53,807 bases of DNA from Hoylesella timonensis 4401737 = DSM 22865 = JCM 15640 (GCF_000455445.1 NZ_HG417090.1:63599-117405), one strand, 5' to 3'; shown: positions 42,931 through 52,630, counted from the first letter of the stretch. A program made the numbers and translations. The notes: generated by a model not told the origin, from the letters alone.

Positions 42931-43060
42931 ACGAATGGCTTTTTGTCTTGGTGTTCGTCATGAGCTGTGGAACAGGCAAACCAACTCGTAGTTGTTCATT
43001 GACGAAACGTTTTCCAGCGTATGCGGTCATGAAAACAGATGAAACGTTGCTAAAAAATAA

Positions 43061-43090
43061 ATGTTCATAGTTCTTGCGAACTATGAACAT
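43061..43090 (-). terminator. Terminator of the porin gene
   Basis: ATGTTCATAGTTC (43061-43073) pairs perfectly with GAACTATGAACAT (43078-43090) over a 4-base loop. On the minus strand it is followed by TTATTTTTT, 24 bases after the porin stop. Confidence 0.8.
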
Positions 43091-43113
43091 TGTAGATAGA
43101 GGAGCGTCTATGC

Positions 43114-44286
43114 TTAGAATCTATAGTCTACCTGTATGTCAACGACAGAATAGTTGTGGCTGTCCTCTTTCAGAGAACGATCGTTGACGAGGGCATATTC
43201 TGCGCTAATGAGTAGATTTTTGGTACACCAGTAGTTCATTCCTACTTCGTATTGGGTTTTAGATTGGTTCCATTCTCCTGTAGGACGATACATGTCATAG
43301 CGTGCTTTGGCGTGAAGCTTTGATTTCACTATGGGGGCTATCACCAATGCGTAAGCACCGTCAGCTTGGTCGCCAGCCTTGTAATTGATGTTGGCATCGG
43401 TAGCCGTGGCAGCCGACTGCTCTGTCTTTGTAAAGCTCCAACCGGTAGAATGCAAATATTCTGTCCTAAATGTCCAATCGTTAACAAGGTATTCTGCCGA
43501 AAAGGCGTAACGATTTTGGCGCAAAGAACGTATGCCAGATTGTGTCTTATGCACTGGGTTACCTTTATCGTCAACCGTCATGATGGGTTGCTGATGCTCA
43601 TCAACTTCGTTCCATGTTCCTTTTCTTGCGTACGTTCCCGTCCAGCCAAAGGCTCCTATTCTCAGTCCAGCAACAGGCATTACCCACATACCGCCAATAA
43701 TATCTTTCTTCTGGTCGACATCTTTCATATTGATGCCCTGTCCGTTGAATACACCTATTTGATAATGAAAGAGGTTGCGTCCATGACTATTACGCAAGAA
43801 GTCGCCTTGAACTTGCAATCCTATGTCTCGTCCATTAGAGGCATGTCCGCCAGCCCTGTCGTTAAATCCTGTTAGTTTTAAGATGCTTTGGGCATAGCTC
43901 ATAAAACCTTGAGCCATAGGGTGCATTGGGTTCTCAAAGCTGATAGGACGCTTGAACTGTCCGATTTTTACTCGAAAACAATCGTATTTCTGCCACTCGG
44001 CAAATGCGTCAACAATGCGAGGACTGCTCCCTAAGGAATTGGTATTGCCATTGAACTGGAGTTGTGTCTTCCAATAAAAGTCGTTTTTAATTCTTCCGTC
44101 TAAAGATAAGCGTACCATTCTGATATTAAAGGAGTTGGATTCCGCATTTTCTTGTGACCGGTATTGGTATTGAGTCATCCCATATCCAGAAAGTTTAACA
44201 TTGTTGAGCCATGTTGGCATTTTGGTCTGAGCACCTGAAGAGATAGCAGTCGCTACAATCAGGGTTGTGATAAAACCTCTTTTCAT
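43114..44286 (-). CDS. OprP/OprO-type porin
   Basis: 390 residues. Signal peptide (MKRGFITTLIVATAISSGAQ), then VKLSGYGMTQYQYRSQE, FNIRMVRLSLDGRIKNDFYW, the family segment FRVKIGQFKRPISFENPM and barrel strands to the terminal YSVVDIQVDYRF. This is the phosphate-selective porin O/P fold (PF07396), also used for polyphosphate or anions in general. It is a stand-alone gene with its own promoter (-7 box 44323-44330) and terminator. No Pho genes are nearby, so the substrate is unassigned. Confidence 0.85.
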   Translation of the reverse strand: MKRGFITTLIVATAISSGAQTKMPTWLNNVKLSGYGMTQYQYRSQENAESNSFNIRMVRLSLDGRIKNDFYWKTQLQFNGNTNSLGSSPRIVDAFAEWQKYDCFRVKIGQFKRPISFENPMHPMAQGFMSYAQSILKLTGFNDRAGGHASNGRDIGLQVQGDFLRNSHGRNLFHYQIGVFNGQGINMKDVDQKKDIIGGMWVMPVAGLRIGAFGWTGTYARKGTWNEVDEHQQPIMTVDDKGNPVHKTQSGIRSLRQNRYAFSAEYLVNDWTFRTEYLHSTGWSFTKTEQSAATATDANINYKAGDQADGAYALVIAPIVKSKLHAKARYDMYRPTGEWNQSKTQYEVGMNYWCTKNLLISAEYALVNDRSLKEDSHNYSVVDIQVDYRF

Positions 44287-44322
44287 AGATTGAAATCGTT
44301 AGATATTAAAATTTACAGTTTG

Positions 44323-44330
44323 CAAAACTA
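44323..44330 (-). promoter_or_regulatory. -7 box of the porin gene
   Basis: The minus strand reads TAGTTTTG, matching TAnnTTTG, 37 bases upstream of the ATG. Confidence 0.55.
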
Positions 44331-44495
44331 ATATATTTTTTCGATTCGTGACATTTTTTTTGTTAAAATATACACATTCCATCATTTTTGTGTTGCATAG
44401 GAACGAATGAACTGACTGAAATTTTTGAAGAGAAAGGATAGCTTCGATGAAATTCTGAAGTAAGTATATTTTAATAGCAATTATTACTTAAATTA

Positions 44496-44527
44496 TTTGT
44501 CAAATTCAAAAAATAGAGCTATTTTTG
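44496..44527 (+). promoter_or_regulatory. Promoter of the Wza-like gene
   Basis: TTTG (44496-44499), 20 bases, TATTTTTG (44520-44527): a complete match to the Bacteroidetes promoter. The start codon is 31 bases downstream. Confidence 0.75.
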
Positions 44528-44557
44528 CCGTTGTTTACAAACATATAATCAAACCGT

Positions 44558-45355
44558 ATGAAGAATTTCTTGGTCTCGGTGATTACACTTTGTGTAATTC
44601 TACTATTGGGAAGTTGTGCCAGTGGTAAGAAAGTTCCCTATTTCCAAAATATCGATGAAATTAGTTTAGCAGGGTCTAAAGGTCTCTATGATGCCAAAAT
44701 TATGCCAAAAGACATGCTTACCATTACGGTAAGTACTACCGATCCGGCTGCTGCGGCACCCTTTAATCTATCGGTTGGTTCTTCGGTAGGGGGACAAGGA
44801 CAGTTGTCTAATGGTGCAGGAAATCTCCAAGGATATTTGGTTGACAATGACGGAAACATCAATTTTCCCGTTATAGGCAGACTTCATGTGCAGGGATTGA
44901 CGAAGACTCAATGTCAGGACTTGGTGCATAAAAAGTTGTTACCTTATATGGCAGCAACGGAAAATCCTATCGTTACGGTAAGAATGTCGAGCTACCGAGT
45001 GACTGTAACGGGTGAGGTAAACAGACCGGGAGTTATTCCTGTGTCAACCGAAAAGATGAGTGTCATCGAAGCATTGGCGCAAGCAGGAGATTTAACCGTT
45101 TACGGTAAGCGCGATAACATTATGTTGATACGTGAGGATGAGACAGGACAAAAAAGCATGGTCAGACTGAATTTGAATGATGCTAACTTGCTTAACTCTC
45201 CTTATTATTATTTACAACAAAACGATATTCTATACGTTGAACCCAACAATGTGAAAGCCAGAAACTCTGGTATTGGTCCTTCAACCACTTTATGGTTCTC
45301 CTTTGTGGGCATAGTTACTTCAGTAGCATCACTCCTGTTCAATGTATTAAGATAA
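44558..45355 (+). CDS. Polysaccharide export lipoprotein (Wza-like)
   Basis: 265 residues. Lipoprotein signal ending LLGSCASGK. The export domain contains YDAKIMPKDMLTITVSTTDP and GYLVDNDGNINFPVIGRLHV, followed by an SLBB repeat (VTVTGEVNRPGVIPVSTEKM, VIEALAQAGDLTVYGKRDNI). A C-terminal helix (LWFSFVGIVTSVASLLFNVL) would cross the outer membrane. Relatives form octameric channels for capsule or exopolysaccharide. The usual Wzc tyrosine kinase partner is not next to it; the gene stands alone with its own promoter and terminator. Confidence 0.9.
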   Translation: MKNFLVSVITLCVILLLGSCASGKKVPYFQNIDEISLAGSKGLYDAKIMPKDMLTITVSTTDPAAAAPFNLSVGSSVGGQGQLSNGAGNLQGYLVDNDGNINFPVIGRLHVQGLTKTQCQDLVHKKLLPYMAATENPIVTVRMSSYRVTVTGEVNRPGVIPVSTEKMSVIEALAQAGDLTVYGKRDNIMLIREDETGQKSMVRLNLNDANLLNSPYYYLQQNDILYVEPNNVKARNSGIGPSTTLWFSFVGIVTSVASLLFNVLR

Positions 45356-45387
45356 TTGGTGAAACGAGAAAAATGTTGAAATATAAG

Positions 45388-45432
45388 AATGAAGAATAGC
45401 AGAATATAATTTTGGTATTCTTCATTTTTTTA
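45388..45432 (+). terminator. Terminator of the Wza-like gene
   Basis: AATGAAGAATA pairs with TATTCTTCATT and is followed by a run of T, 33 bases after the stop. Confidence 0.75.
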
Positions 45433-45506
45433 CTTTATATATATTACCCAACTTCGTTGAAAGAGGTGAAAATACGAACTTATAGGAAATAAACGACAAA
45501 CGATAG

Positions 45507-47393
45507 ATGGAACCTTTAAAGCATGAGTGTGGTGTTGCAATGATTCGATTGCTCAAACCCTTAGAATATTATCAAAAGAAATATGGTACATGGCAATATG
45601 CGCTCAACAAATTGTATCTCATGATGGAGAAACAGCACAATCGAGGACAAGAGGGTGCAGGCATGGCATGTATTAAGTTGGGTTCAGAGCCTGGTTATGA
45701 ACACATGTTTAGAGAGCGAGCAGAAGGGAAAAATGCTATCACCGAGATTTTTGGGCATGTTAGAAAGCAGTTTAAGGATGCTTCTGCAGCGCAATTGTCA
45801 GACATGGATTACATCAAGAAAGAGCTCCCTTTCGCCGGTGAGTTGTATATGGGGCACCTCCGTTATTCGACAACAGGCAAAAAAGGATTGTCTTATGTTC
45901 ATCCTTTCATGCGTCGCAATAATTGGCGAGCCAAGAATCTATGTCTATGCGGCAACTTCAATATGACCAATATTGATGTCATTTTCGAGAAACTAAAGCA
46001 GCAAGGACAGTGTCCACGTATCTATAGCGACAGCTATCTGATGTTGGAGTACATGGGCCATCGATTGGACAGAGAGGTGGAACGCAATTATGCCAATGCG
46101 AAAGCGCAAGGACTTGAAAACATGGATATAACGCATTACATAGAAAATAATGTGAAGATGAGTAATGTGTTGAAAACAACCATGGCAGATTTTGACGGAG
46201 GATATGTGGTTTGTGGCATTACCGGCTCTGGCGAAATGTTCTCCATGCGTGACCCTTGGGGCATTAGACCTGCCTTTTATTACAAGAATGAGGAGGTCGT
46301 AGTATTGGCAAGCGAACGCCCTGTATTGCAGACAACTTTCGATTTGAGCTGTGATGATATACAAGAGTTACAGCCGGGACAAGCATTGTTAGTGAAGAGA
46401 AACGGTGATTGCTCTATCGAAAAGATTCTTGACCAGTGTGGAAATTCGCCTTGTTCTTTTGAACGAATATACTTCAGTCGTGGTTCTGACCGCGACATCT
46501 ATAAGGAGCGTAAAAAGTTAGGCGAACAGTTGACGCCAGCGGTTCTTCGAGCTATCGACAACGACATTAAGCACACTGTGTTTTCTTTTATTCCAAATAC
46601 TGCCGAAGTAGCTTTCTATGGCTTGCTTCAAGGTTTTAAGGAATATGTCCACCAAGATAAAATAAAGAAAATACAGAATTTAGGTCATATCCCTACCCAA
46701 GCAGAATTAGAAGATATCTTATCCGAATCAGTGCGAATGGAAAAAGTAGCTTGGAAGGATATTAAATTGCGAACGTTTATTACAGAGGGTAACTCAAGAA
46801 ACGATCTTGCCTCTCACGTGTACGATATTACTTACGAGAGCTTGGTTCCTTATCAAGATAATTTGGTAATTATTGATGACAGCATTGTGCGAGGCACTAC
46901 CTTGAAGGAAAGTATTCTTCGAATATTAGACCGCTTACACCCTAAAAAGATAGTCATTGTCTCCAGTGCTCCACAAATTCGTTATCCTGATTATTATGGC
47001 ATAGATATGTCCAGTTTGGATGAATTTTGTGTTTTTCGCGCAGCTATTCAGTTGTTGAAAGACGAAGGAAGGGAAGAGGAAATCACCGAGATTTATCGTG
47101 CCTGTTTAGGAGAAATGCAGAAGCCTGTTGAAGAAATGCGCAATTGTGTCAGAGATGTTTATGACACTTTTTCAGTCGAGGAAATCAATAAAAAGATAGT
47201 AGAAATGCTTCGTCCAAAGGGAGTTACCACTCCTATCGAGTTGGTGTTTCAATCGATTGACGGATTGCACACAGCCATTCCAAATCATCGAGGTGATTGG
47301 TACTTCACTGGTAAATATCCAACACCTAATGGAAAGAAACTTTGTAATCAGGCTTTCATCAATTACTACGAAAGGAATTATCAGCAGAAATAA
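45507..47393 (+). CDS. Amidophosphoribosyltransferase-like enzyme (long PurF paralogue)
   Basis: 628 residues, clearly longer than classical PurF (about 500). The N-terminal glutaminase nucleophile is Cys8 in LKHECGVAMIRL, with QHNRGQEGAGMACIK, YMGHLRYSTTGKKG and MRDPWGIRPAFYY. The PRPP-binding loop is LVIIDDSIVRGTTLKES. An insertion near 390-430 and a C-terminal extension account for the extra length. It would use glutamine ammonia on PRPP to make phosphoribosylamine for purines, or a related reaction; long paralogues occur beside carA/carB in this phylum. Gene spacing (70 bases) supports one transcript with carA and carB. Confidence 0.85.
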   Translation: MEPLKHECGVAMIRLLKPLEYYQKKYGTWQYALNKLYLMMEKQHNRGQEGAGMACIKLGSEPGYEHMFRERAEGKNAITEIFGHVRKQFKDASAAQLSDMDYIKKELPFAGELYMGHLRYSTTGKKGLSYVHPFMRRNNWRAKNLCLCGNFNMTNIDVIFEKLKQQGQCPRIYSDSYLMLEYMGHRLDREVERNYANAKAQGLENMDITHYIENNVKMSNVLKTTMADFDGGYVVCGITGSGEMFSMRDPWGIRPAFYYKNEEVVVLASERPVLQTTFDLSCDDIQELQPGQALLVKRNGDCSIEKILDQCGNSPCSFERIYFSRGSDRDIYKERKKLGEQLTPAVLRAIDNDIKHTVFSFIPNTAEVAFYGLLQGFKEYVHQDKIKKIQNLGHIPTQAELEDILSESVRMEKVAWKDIKLRTFITEGNSRNDLASHVYDITYESLVPYQDNLVIIDDSIVRGTTLKESILRILDRLHPKKIVIVSSAPQIRYPDYYGIDMSSLDEFCVFRAAIQLLKDEGREEEITEIYRACLGEMQKPVEEMRNCVRDVYDTFSVEEINKKIVEMLRPKGVTTPIELVFQSIDGLHTAIPNHRGDWYFTGKYPTPNGKKLCNQAFINYYERNYQQK

Positions 47394-47475
47394 AGAAAAC
47401 AAAAGCAAATGAAGTTGACTTGATGTTTGCTGAAGTATCGCATATAGCTACCATAATGATAAAATGCTCAATATA

Positions 47476-48552
47476 ATGAAGAATGTAACGCTTGTATTAT
47501 CTGATGGAACTCGTTTTCACGGGAAGTCCTTCGGATATGATGCACCAGTTGCCGGAGAGGTTGTTTTTAATACAGCAATGATGGGTTATCCAGAAAGCTT
47601 GACCGATCCCTCGTACGAAGGACAGCTTTTGACACTCACATTTCCATTGATTGGAAACTATGGTGTGCCACCTTTTTCTATTCAGGAAAATAAGATTCCT
47701 TCATTCATGGAAAGTGAGAGAATCCATGTCTCAGGTCTTATCGTGTCTGATTACAGTCAGTTTTATAGCCATTGGAATGCCGTTGAAAGCTTGGCTGACT
47801 GGTTAAAGCGAGAGAAAGTGCCCGGTATCACAGGGATAGATACTCGCCAATTAACCAAAGTATTGCGAGAACATGGCGTTATGATGGGGAAGATATTGTT
47901 TGATGATGAACCAGACAACATTCCTGAAGCAAATTATGAAGGCGTGAACTTTGTAGATAAGGTTAGTTGTAAAGAGATTATTCACTACAATGAAGGGGCA
48001 GGTAAAAAAGTTGTCTTAGTTGATTGTGGTGTAAAAGCGAATATTATCAGGTGCTTGTTGGAGCGAGGGGTAGAAGTTTTCCGAGTTCCTTGGAACTATG
48101 ATTATACAGACATGGACTTCGATGGATTATTCTTAGGGAATGGTCCTGGCGACCCTAATATGTGCAATGAGGCTGTGGAAGTTCTCAAAAAACAGATGAG
48201 CAAGTCCACAAAACCTATCTGTGGTATCTGCATGGGAAACCAACTGTTGGCAAAAGCCAGTGGAGCCAGTATATATAAGTTAAAGTATGGACATCGTTCG
48301 CACAATCAACCCGTGAGGTTGGTGGGTACAAATCATTGCTACATTACCAGTCAAAATCATGGATATGCCGTGAATGGAAAGACCTTAGGCAGTGACTGGG
48401 AAGAATTATTTGTGAACATGAATGATGGAAGTAACGAGGGGATTCGCCACAAAACCAATCCTTGGTTCTCATCACAGTTCCATCCTGAGGCATGTTCGGG
48501 ACCCGTGGATACGGAGTTTATGTTTGATAAGTTTATAGAAACATTAAAGTAA
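47476..48552 (+). CDS. carA: Carbamoyl phosphate synthase small subunit
   Basis: 358 residues from ATG 47476 (an in-frame ATG at 47464 adds MLNI). VLSDGTRFHGKSFGYDAPVA and FNTAMMGYPESLTDPSYEGQ mark the N-terminal domain. The class I glutaminase has Cys about 252 in PICGICMGNQLL, GHRSHNQPV, and His/Glu in SSQFHPEACSGP. GICMGNQ replaces the textbook GICLGHQ; the catalytic Cys-His-Glu triad itself is present. It supplies ammonia to CarB for pyrimidine and arginine synthesis. It ends five bases before carB. Confidence 0.95.
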   Translation: MKNVTLVLSDGTRFHGKSFGYDAPVAGEVVFNTAMMGYPESLTDPSYEGQLLTLTFPLIGNYGVPPFSIQENKIPSFMESERIHVSGLIVSDYSQFYSHWNAVESLADWLKREKVPGITGIDTRQLTKVLREHGVMMGKILFDDEPDNIPEANYEGVNFVDKVSCKEIIHYNEGAGKKVVLVDCGVKANIIRCLLERGVEVFRVPWNYDYTDMDFDGLFLGNGPGDPNMCNEAVEVLKKQMSKSTKPICGICMGNQLLAKASGASIYKLKYGHRSHNQPVRLVGTNHCYITSQNHGYAVNGKTLGSDWEELFVNMNDGSNEGIRHKTNPWFSSQFHPEACSGPVDTEFMFDKFIETLK

Positions 48553-48557
48553 GAGAC

Positions 48558-51500
48558 ATGAAAGACGAAAATATAAAAAAGGTACTATTACTGGGTTCTG
48601 GCGCTTTGAAGATTGGCGAAGCAGGCGAGTTTGATTATTCTGGTTCGCAAGCATTAAAGGCTCTTCGTGAAGAGGGTATCCAAACGGTACTCATTAATCC
48701 TAATATTGCCACGGTGCAAACTTCTGAAGGGGTTGCTGATAAAATTTATTTCTTGCCAGTTCAGCCCTATTTTGTGGAGCGTGTCATCGAAAAAGAGCGT
48801 CCTGATGGCATCTTGTTGTCTTTTGGTGGACAGACTGCATTGAACTGTGGAGTTGAACTTTATAAGAAAGGAATCTTAGAAAAGCACCATGTTCGTGTTC
48901 TCGGAACTCCTGTACAAGCGATTATTGATACCGAAGATCGTGAGTTGTTTGTAGAGAAACTCAACGAAATTGATGTAAAAACCATTAAGAGTGAGGCATG
49001 TGAAAACATCGAACAGGCACGGCATGCAGCAAAGACATTAGGTTATCCTGTCATTATTAGAGCCGCATACGCATTAGGTGGATTAGGTAGTGGGTTCTGT
49101 GATAACGAAGAAGAACTGAACAAACTTGCGGAAAAAGCCTTTGCCTTCTCTCCTCAAGTCTTGGTAGAGAAGAGCTTAAAGGGTTGGAAAGAGATAGAAT
49201 ATGAAGTGGTTCGCGACCGTTATGACAACTGTATCACGGTTTGTAACATGGAAAATTTCGACCCATTAGGCATCCATACGGGTGAATCTATCGTGATTGC
49301 TCCGTCGCAAACGTTGACCAATAGTGAGTATCACAAGCTCCGTGCTTTGTCAATCAAGATTATTCGACACATTGGTATTATTGGTGAATGTAATGTTCAA
49401 TATGCTTTCGACCCAGAAAGTGAAGATTACAGGGTCATTGAAGTGAATGCGCGTCTCAGCAGAAGTTCTGCCTTGGCAAGCAAAGCCACTGGTTATCCTT
49501 TGGCTTTTGTCGCTGCTAAACTGGGCATGGGTTATGGACTTTTCGACCTTAAAAATTCAGTCACTAAAACAACCAGTGCGTTCTTCGAACCAGCTCTCGA
49601 CTATGTAGTATGTAAAATTCCACGTTGGGATTTATCTAAGTTCCGTGGGGTAGACAAGGAGTTGGGGTCTTCGATGAAGTCGGTTGGTGAGGTGATGGCA
49701 ATTGGTCGTAACTTTGAAGAGGCGATACAGAAAGGTCTTCGTATGATAGGGCAGGGCATGCACGGCTTTGTGGAAAACAAAGAGCTGGAAATAGAGAATA
49801 TAGATGTTGCCTTGCGTGAACCGACCGATAAGCGTGTCTTCATCATTTCCAAAGCCATGCACAAAGGCTATACGGTGGATCAGATTCACGAATTGACGAA
49901 AATTGATAAGTGGTTCCTCCAAAAACTGAAGCATATTATCGATATAGATGAAGCGTTGAAGAGTTGTACCAGTATCAACGTGCTGGATAAGACCTTGTTG
50001 CGTAATGCAAAAGTGTACGGTTTCACCGATTTCCAAATCGCACGTGCCGTTGGTTTGGAGGATGAAATGGCAAACATGCACCAAGCCATGTTGGTGGTGA
50101 GAAATCTTCGTAAGCAGTATGGCATATTGCCCGTTGTGAAACAGATTGACACGTTGGCTGCCGAATATCCAGCTCAAACAAACTATCTCTATATGACCTA
50201 TTCTGGTGTGAGCCATGATATAAGCTATGAACAAGACAAACGTTCCATCGTTGTCCTTGGTTCGGGGGCTTATCGCATCGGTAGTTCGGTGGAGTTTGAC
50301 TGGTGTGGCGTTCAGGCTTTGCACACCATACGTCGTGAGGGATACCGCTCTGTGATGATCAATTATAACCCAGAAACGGTTTCTACAGATTACGATATGT
50401 GCGACCGCCTGTACTTTGATGAACTGACTTTTGAACGAGTAATGGACATCATCGACTTAGAAATGCCGCATGGAGTTATCGTATCAACGGGTGGACAGAT
50501 ACCTAACAACCTCGCTATGAGGCTCGATGAGCAGCATGTCCCTATCCTTGGAACAGCGGCAAGAGATATTGATAACGCAGAAGATAGGGCTAAATTCTCG
50601 TCTTTGTTGAATGAGCTTGGCATCAATCAACCCGAGTGGAGAGCCCTCACTTCGATGGATGATATTAATGAGTTTGTCGAAAGAGTAGGCTTCCCCGTCT
50701 TGGTTCGTCCGTCTTATGTCCTTTCTGGGGCAGCTATGAACGTATGTTCTAATAAAGAAGAGTTAGAGAGATTTCTCAAGTTGGCAGCGAATGTCAGTGA
50801 AGACCACCCCGTTGTGGTGTCTAAATTTATAGAGTATGCCAAAGAAATAGAAATGGATGCTGTTGCGATGAATGGGGAGATTATGGCTTATGCCATCTCC
50901 GAACACATTGAGTTTGCAGGCGTTCATTCAGGAGATGCAACCATTCAGTTCCCGCCTCAAAAGCTATATGTAGAAACAGTGAGGAGGATTAAGCGAATCA
51001 GTCGGCAAATTGCGAAGGCTCTGCACATCAACGGACCTTTCAATATTCAGTTCATGGCTCGTGAAAATGACATCTTAGTCATTGAATGTAACTTGCGAGC
51101 ATCGCGTTCTTTCCCATTTGTCAGCAAGGTGTTGAAGCTCAATCTAATTGATTTAGCAACAAAAATCATGTTGGGAGCCAATGTGGAAAAACCTCAAAAG
51201 AATCTGTTTGATTTAGATTATGTAGGTATCAAGGCTTCTCAATTCTCATTTAATCGCTTGCAAAAGGCGGACCCTGTCTTGGGTGTCGATATGTCTTCTA
51301 CCGGCGAGGTGGGTTGTTTGGGCGATGATACCAATCAAGCACTGCTGAAAAGTATGTTGAGTGTGGGACATCGCATCCCTCAACATTCCGTATTGTTGTC
51401 GACAGGAGGCGCCAAACAGAAAGCGGAAATGCTGGATGCTGCCAAGATGTTGAAGGCTCATGGCTATGAGTTGTATGCCACAGGTGGCACAAGTCAGTAT

Positions 51501-51788
51501 CTAAGTGATAACGGTATTGAAAACACCACAGTGTATTGGCCCAGTGAAGAGGGAAAGGAGCCGCAAGCACTTTCGCTACTTCATGAGAAGAAAATTGATA
51601 TGGTGGTGAATATCCCCAAGGACTTGTCGCCTCGCGAGTTGACCAATGGTTATAAAATTCGCCGAGCTGCTATCGACTTAAATGTTCCTTTGATTACCAA
51701 TAGTCGATTGGCAAGTGCTTTTATTTCAGCCTTTTGCACACTCAGCTTGGATGATATTGATATCAAAGCTTGGGACGAATATAAATAA
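48558..51788 (+). CDS. carB: Carbamoyl phosphate synthase large subunit
   Basis: 1076 residues, full length. The two homologous halves each start with a nucleotide-binding motif: LGSGALKIGEAGEFDYSG (residue 12 on) and VLGSGAYRIGSSVEFDW (about 568). Each has an ATP-grasp domain: SFGGQTALNCGVEL and VEKSLKGWKEIEYEVVRD; STGGQIPNNLAM and VSKFIEYAKEIEMDAVAM. The C-terminal MGS-like allosteric domain (ELYATGGTSQYLSDNGIEN) binds regulators such as UMP. It makes carbamoyl phosphate from bicarbonate, ATP and CarA-derived ammonia. It is the last gene of the cluster and followed by a hairpin. Confidence 0.97.
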   Translation: MKDENIKKVLLLGSGALKIGEAGEFDYSGSQALKALREEGIQTVLINPNIATVQTSEGVADKIYFLPVQPYFVERVIEKERPDGILLSFGGQTALNCGVELYKKGILEKHHVRVLGTPVQAIIDTEDRELFVEKLNEIDVKTIKSEACENIEQARHAAKTLGYPVIIRAAYALGGLGSGFCDNEEELNKLAEKAFAFSPQVLVEKSLKGWKEIEYEVVRDRYDNCITVCNMENFDPLGIHTGESIVIAPSQTLTNSEYHKLRALSIKIIRHIGIIGECNVQYAFDPESEDYRVIEVNARLSRSSALASKATGYPLAFVAAKLGMGYGLFDLKNSVTKTTSAFFEPALDYVVCKIPRWDLSKFRGVDKELGSSMKSVGEVMAIGRNFEEAIQKGLRMIGQGMHGFVENKELEIENIDVALREPTDKRVFIISKAMHKGYTVDQIHELTKIDKWFLQKLKHIIDIDEALKSCTSINVLDKTLLRNAKVYGFTDFQIARAVGLEDEMANMHQAMLVVRNLRKQYGILPVVKQIDTLAAEYPAQTNYLYMTYSGVSHDISYEQDKRSIVVLGSGAYRIGSSVEFDWCGVQALHTIRREGYRSVMINYNPETVSTDYDMCDRLYFDELTFERVMDIIDLEMPHGVIVSTGGQIPNNLAMRLDEQHVPILGTAARDIDNAEDRAKFSSLLNELGINQPEWRALTSMDDINEFVERVGFPVLVRPSYVLSGAAMNVCSNKEELERFLKLAANVSEDHPVVVSKFIEYAKEIEMDAVAMNGEIMAYAISEHIEFAGVHSGDATIQFPPQKLYVETVRRIKRISRQIAKALHINGPFNIQFMARENDILVIECNLRASRSFPFVSKVLKLNLIDLATKIMLGANVEKPQKNLFDLDYVGIKASQFSFNRLQKADPVLGVDMSSTGEVGCLGDDTNQALLKSMLSVGHRIPQHSVLLSTGGAKQKAEMLDAAKMLKAHGYELYATGGTSQYLSDNGIENTTVYWPSEEGKEPQALSLLHEKKIDMVVNIPKDLSPRELTNGYKIRRAAIDLNVPLITNSRLASAFISAFCTLSLDDIDIKAWDEYK

Positions 51789-51840
51789 ATGCACTGCGTA
51801 AACATCGAATTGTTCGAAGCGACCATTCGATAATGTTGCG

Positions 51841-51901
51841 ATGAGAGGATGTAGACTGAATGGATGACACCGTGTTGTTGTCCATCATCTACATCCTCTC
51901 A
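51841..51901 (+). terminator. Terminator-like hairpin after carB
   Basis: ATGAGAGGATGTAGA pairs with TCTACATCCTCTCAT, with an inner ATGGATGACA / TGTCCAT stem. TTTGTTG follows. The long stem lies 53 bases after the carB stop. Confidence 0.65.
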
Positions 51902-51984
51902 TTTGTTGAACTCTACTGAATATGATTCGGCAGTCCTGCGATAAGCAACTCTTGCTTAGCATCTTGACTGTTCAAGTAAGGACA

Positions 51985-52018
51985 CAAAAAAACCATTACT
52001 CCCGAAAGAGTAATGGTT
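51985..52018 (-). terminator. Terminator of the small lipoprotein gene
   Basis: AACCATTACTC pairs with GAGTAATGGTT around CCGAAA. On the minus strand it runs into a seven-T tail, 27 bases after the lipoprotein stop. Confidence 0.85.
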
Positions 52019-52044
52019 GTTCTCTCAATTTTTGTTCGTATTGA

Positions 52045-52257
52045 TTACTGAGCGTTAGCTACTGAATCAACAGCACCTGTAACTGAGTCAACAGTTGCTG
52101 CAGCAGCAGAGTCAGCTGCTACCATAGCAGAGTCTACTACAGAGTCAGCTGTTGCTTCCAAAGAGTCAACAGCAGCGTCTGTTTGACTTGTTTTGTTACC
52201 ACAAGATGCGAATGAGATAGCTGCTACAGCTACGAACATTAAAACTAATTTCTTCAT
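52045..52257 (-). CDS. Small repetitive lipoprotein
   Basis: 70 residues. MKKLVLMFVAVAAISFASCG is a lipoprotein signal (FASC). The mature 52 residues are a low-complexity run with six DS pairs in [AV]DS words (AAVDSLEAT, DSVVDSAMVAADS, TVDSVTGAVDSVANAQ). It is acidic, with no aromatic residue. Short, well-terminated genes like this are often strongly expressed. It may form a helix lining the periplasm, loosely like Lpp; that is a guess. A -7 box TACCTTTG lies on the minus strand at 52308-52315. Confidence 0.75.
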   Translation of the reverse strand: MKKLVLMFVAVAAISFASCGNKTSQTDAAVDSLEATADSVVDSAMVAADSAAAATVDSVTGAVDSVANAQ

Positions 52258-52307
52258 TTCTTTGCTTTTTTAATCTGTAAAACAATCATTTGTTTATTAA
52301 AACATTG

Positions 52308-52315
52308 CAAAGGTA
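52308..52315 (-). promoter_or_regulatory. -7 box of the small lipoprotein gene
   Basis: Minus strand TACCTTTG, 51 bases before the ATG, with a canonical spacing to an A/T-rich upstream region. Confidence 0.6.
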
Positions 52316-52630
52316 AGGTTTTTTTTGATACGTGATATAGCTTTTTGTGATTTTTTTTCTTTTTAACTGTAACTTTTTTGTAATATGCTATCTACCAATT
52401 ACTTGCAGCGAGTAAAAATATGTTAAATATTTATTTCTTTTGTTTGTCTCTACTCATTTTAGCGTTATATCAACGATTTTTTTGTGCAAGTTCGCTGCTT
52501 GATGGTGTTGTTTTTGTGGATATATGGTGCTATTTCCTTGTGTCAACAGTCTTATAACTGTGAATTATCCATCCTCACGCAATGCTTCAAGGGATATATA
52601 TATAAGGTGTACTTCTTTTTAAGCTTTTAT
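52316..52630. other. Non-coding AT-rich spacer
   Basis: No gene, repeat copy or strong hairpin was seen between the lipoprotein promoter and the zinc peptidase stop. Confidence 0.5.

Noticed and set aside
49632..50324. Antisense frame of 230 codons within carB
   Set aside because: carB is full length and highly conserved on the other strand; the antisense product has no domain-like features.
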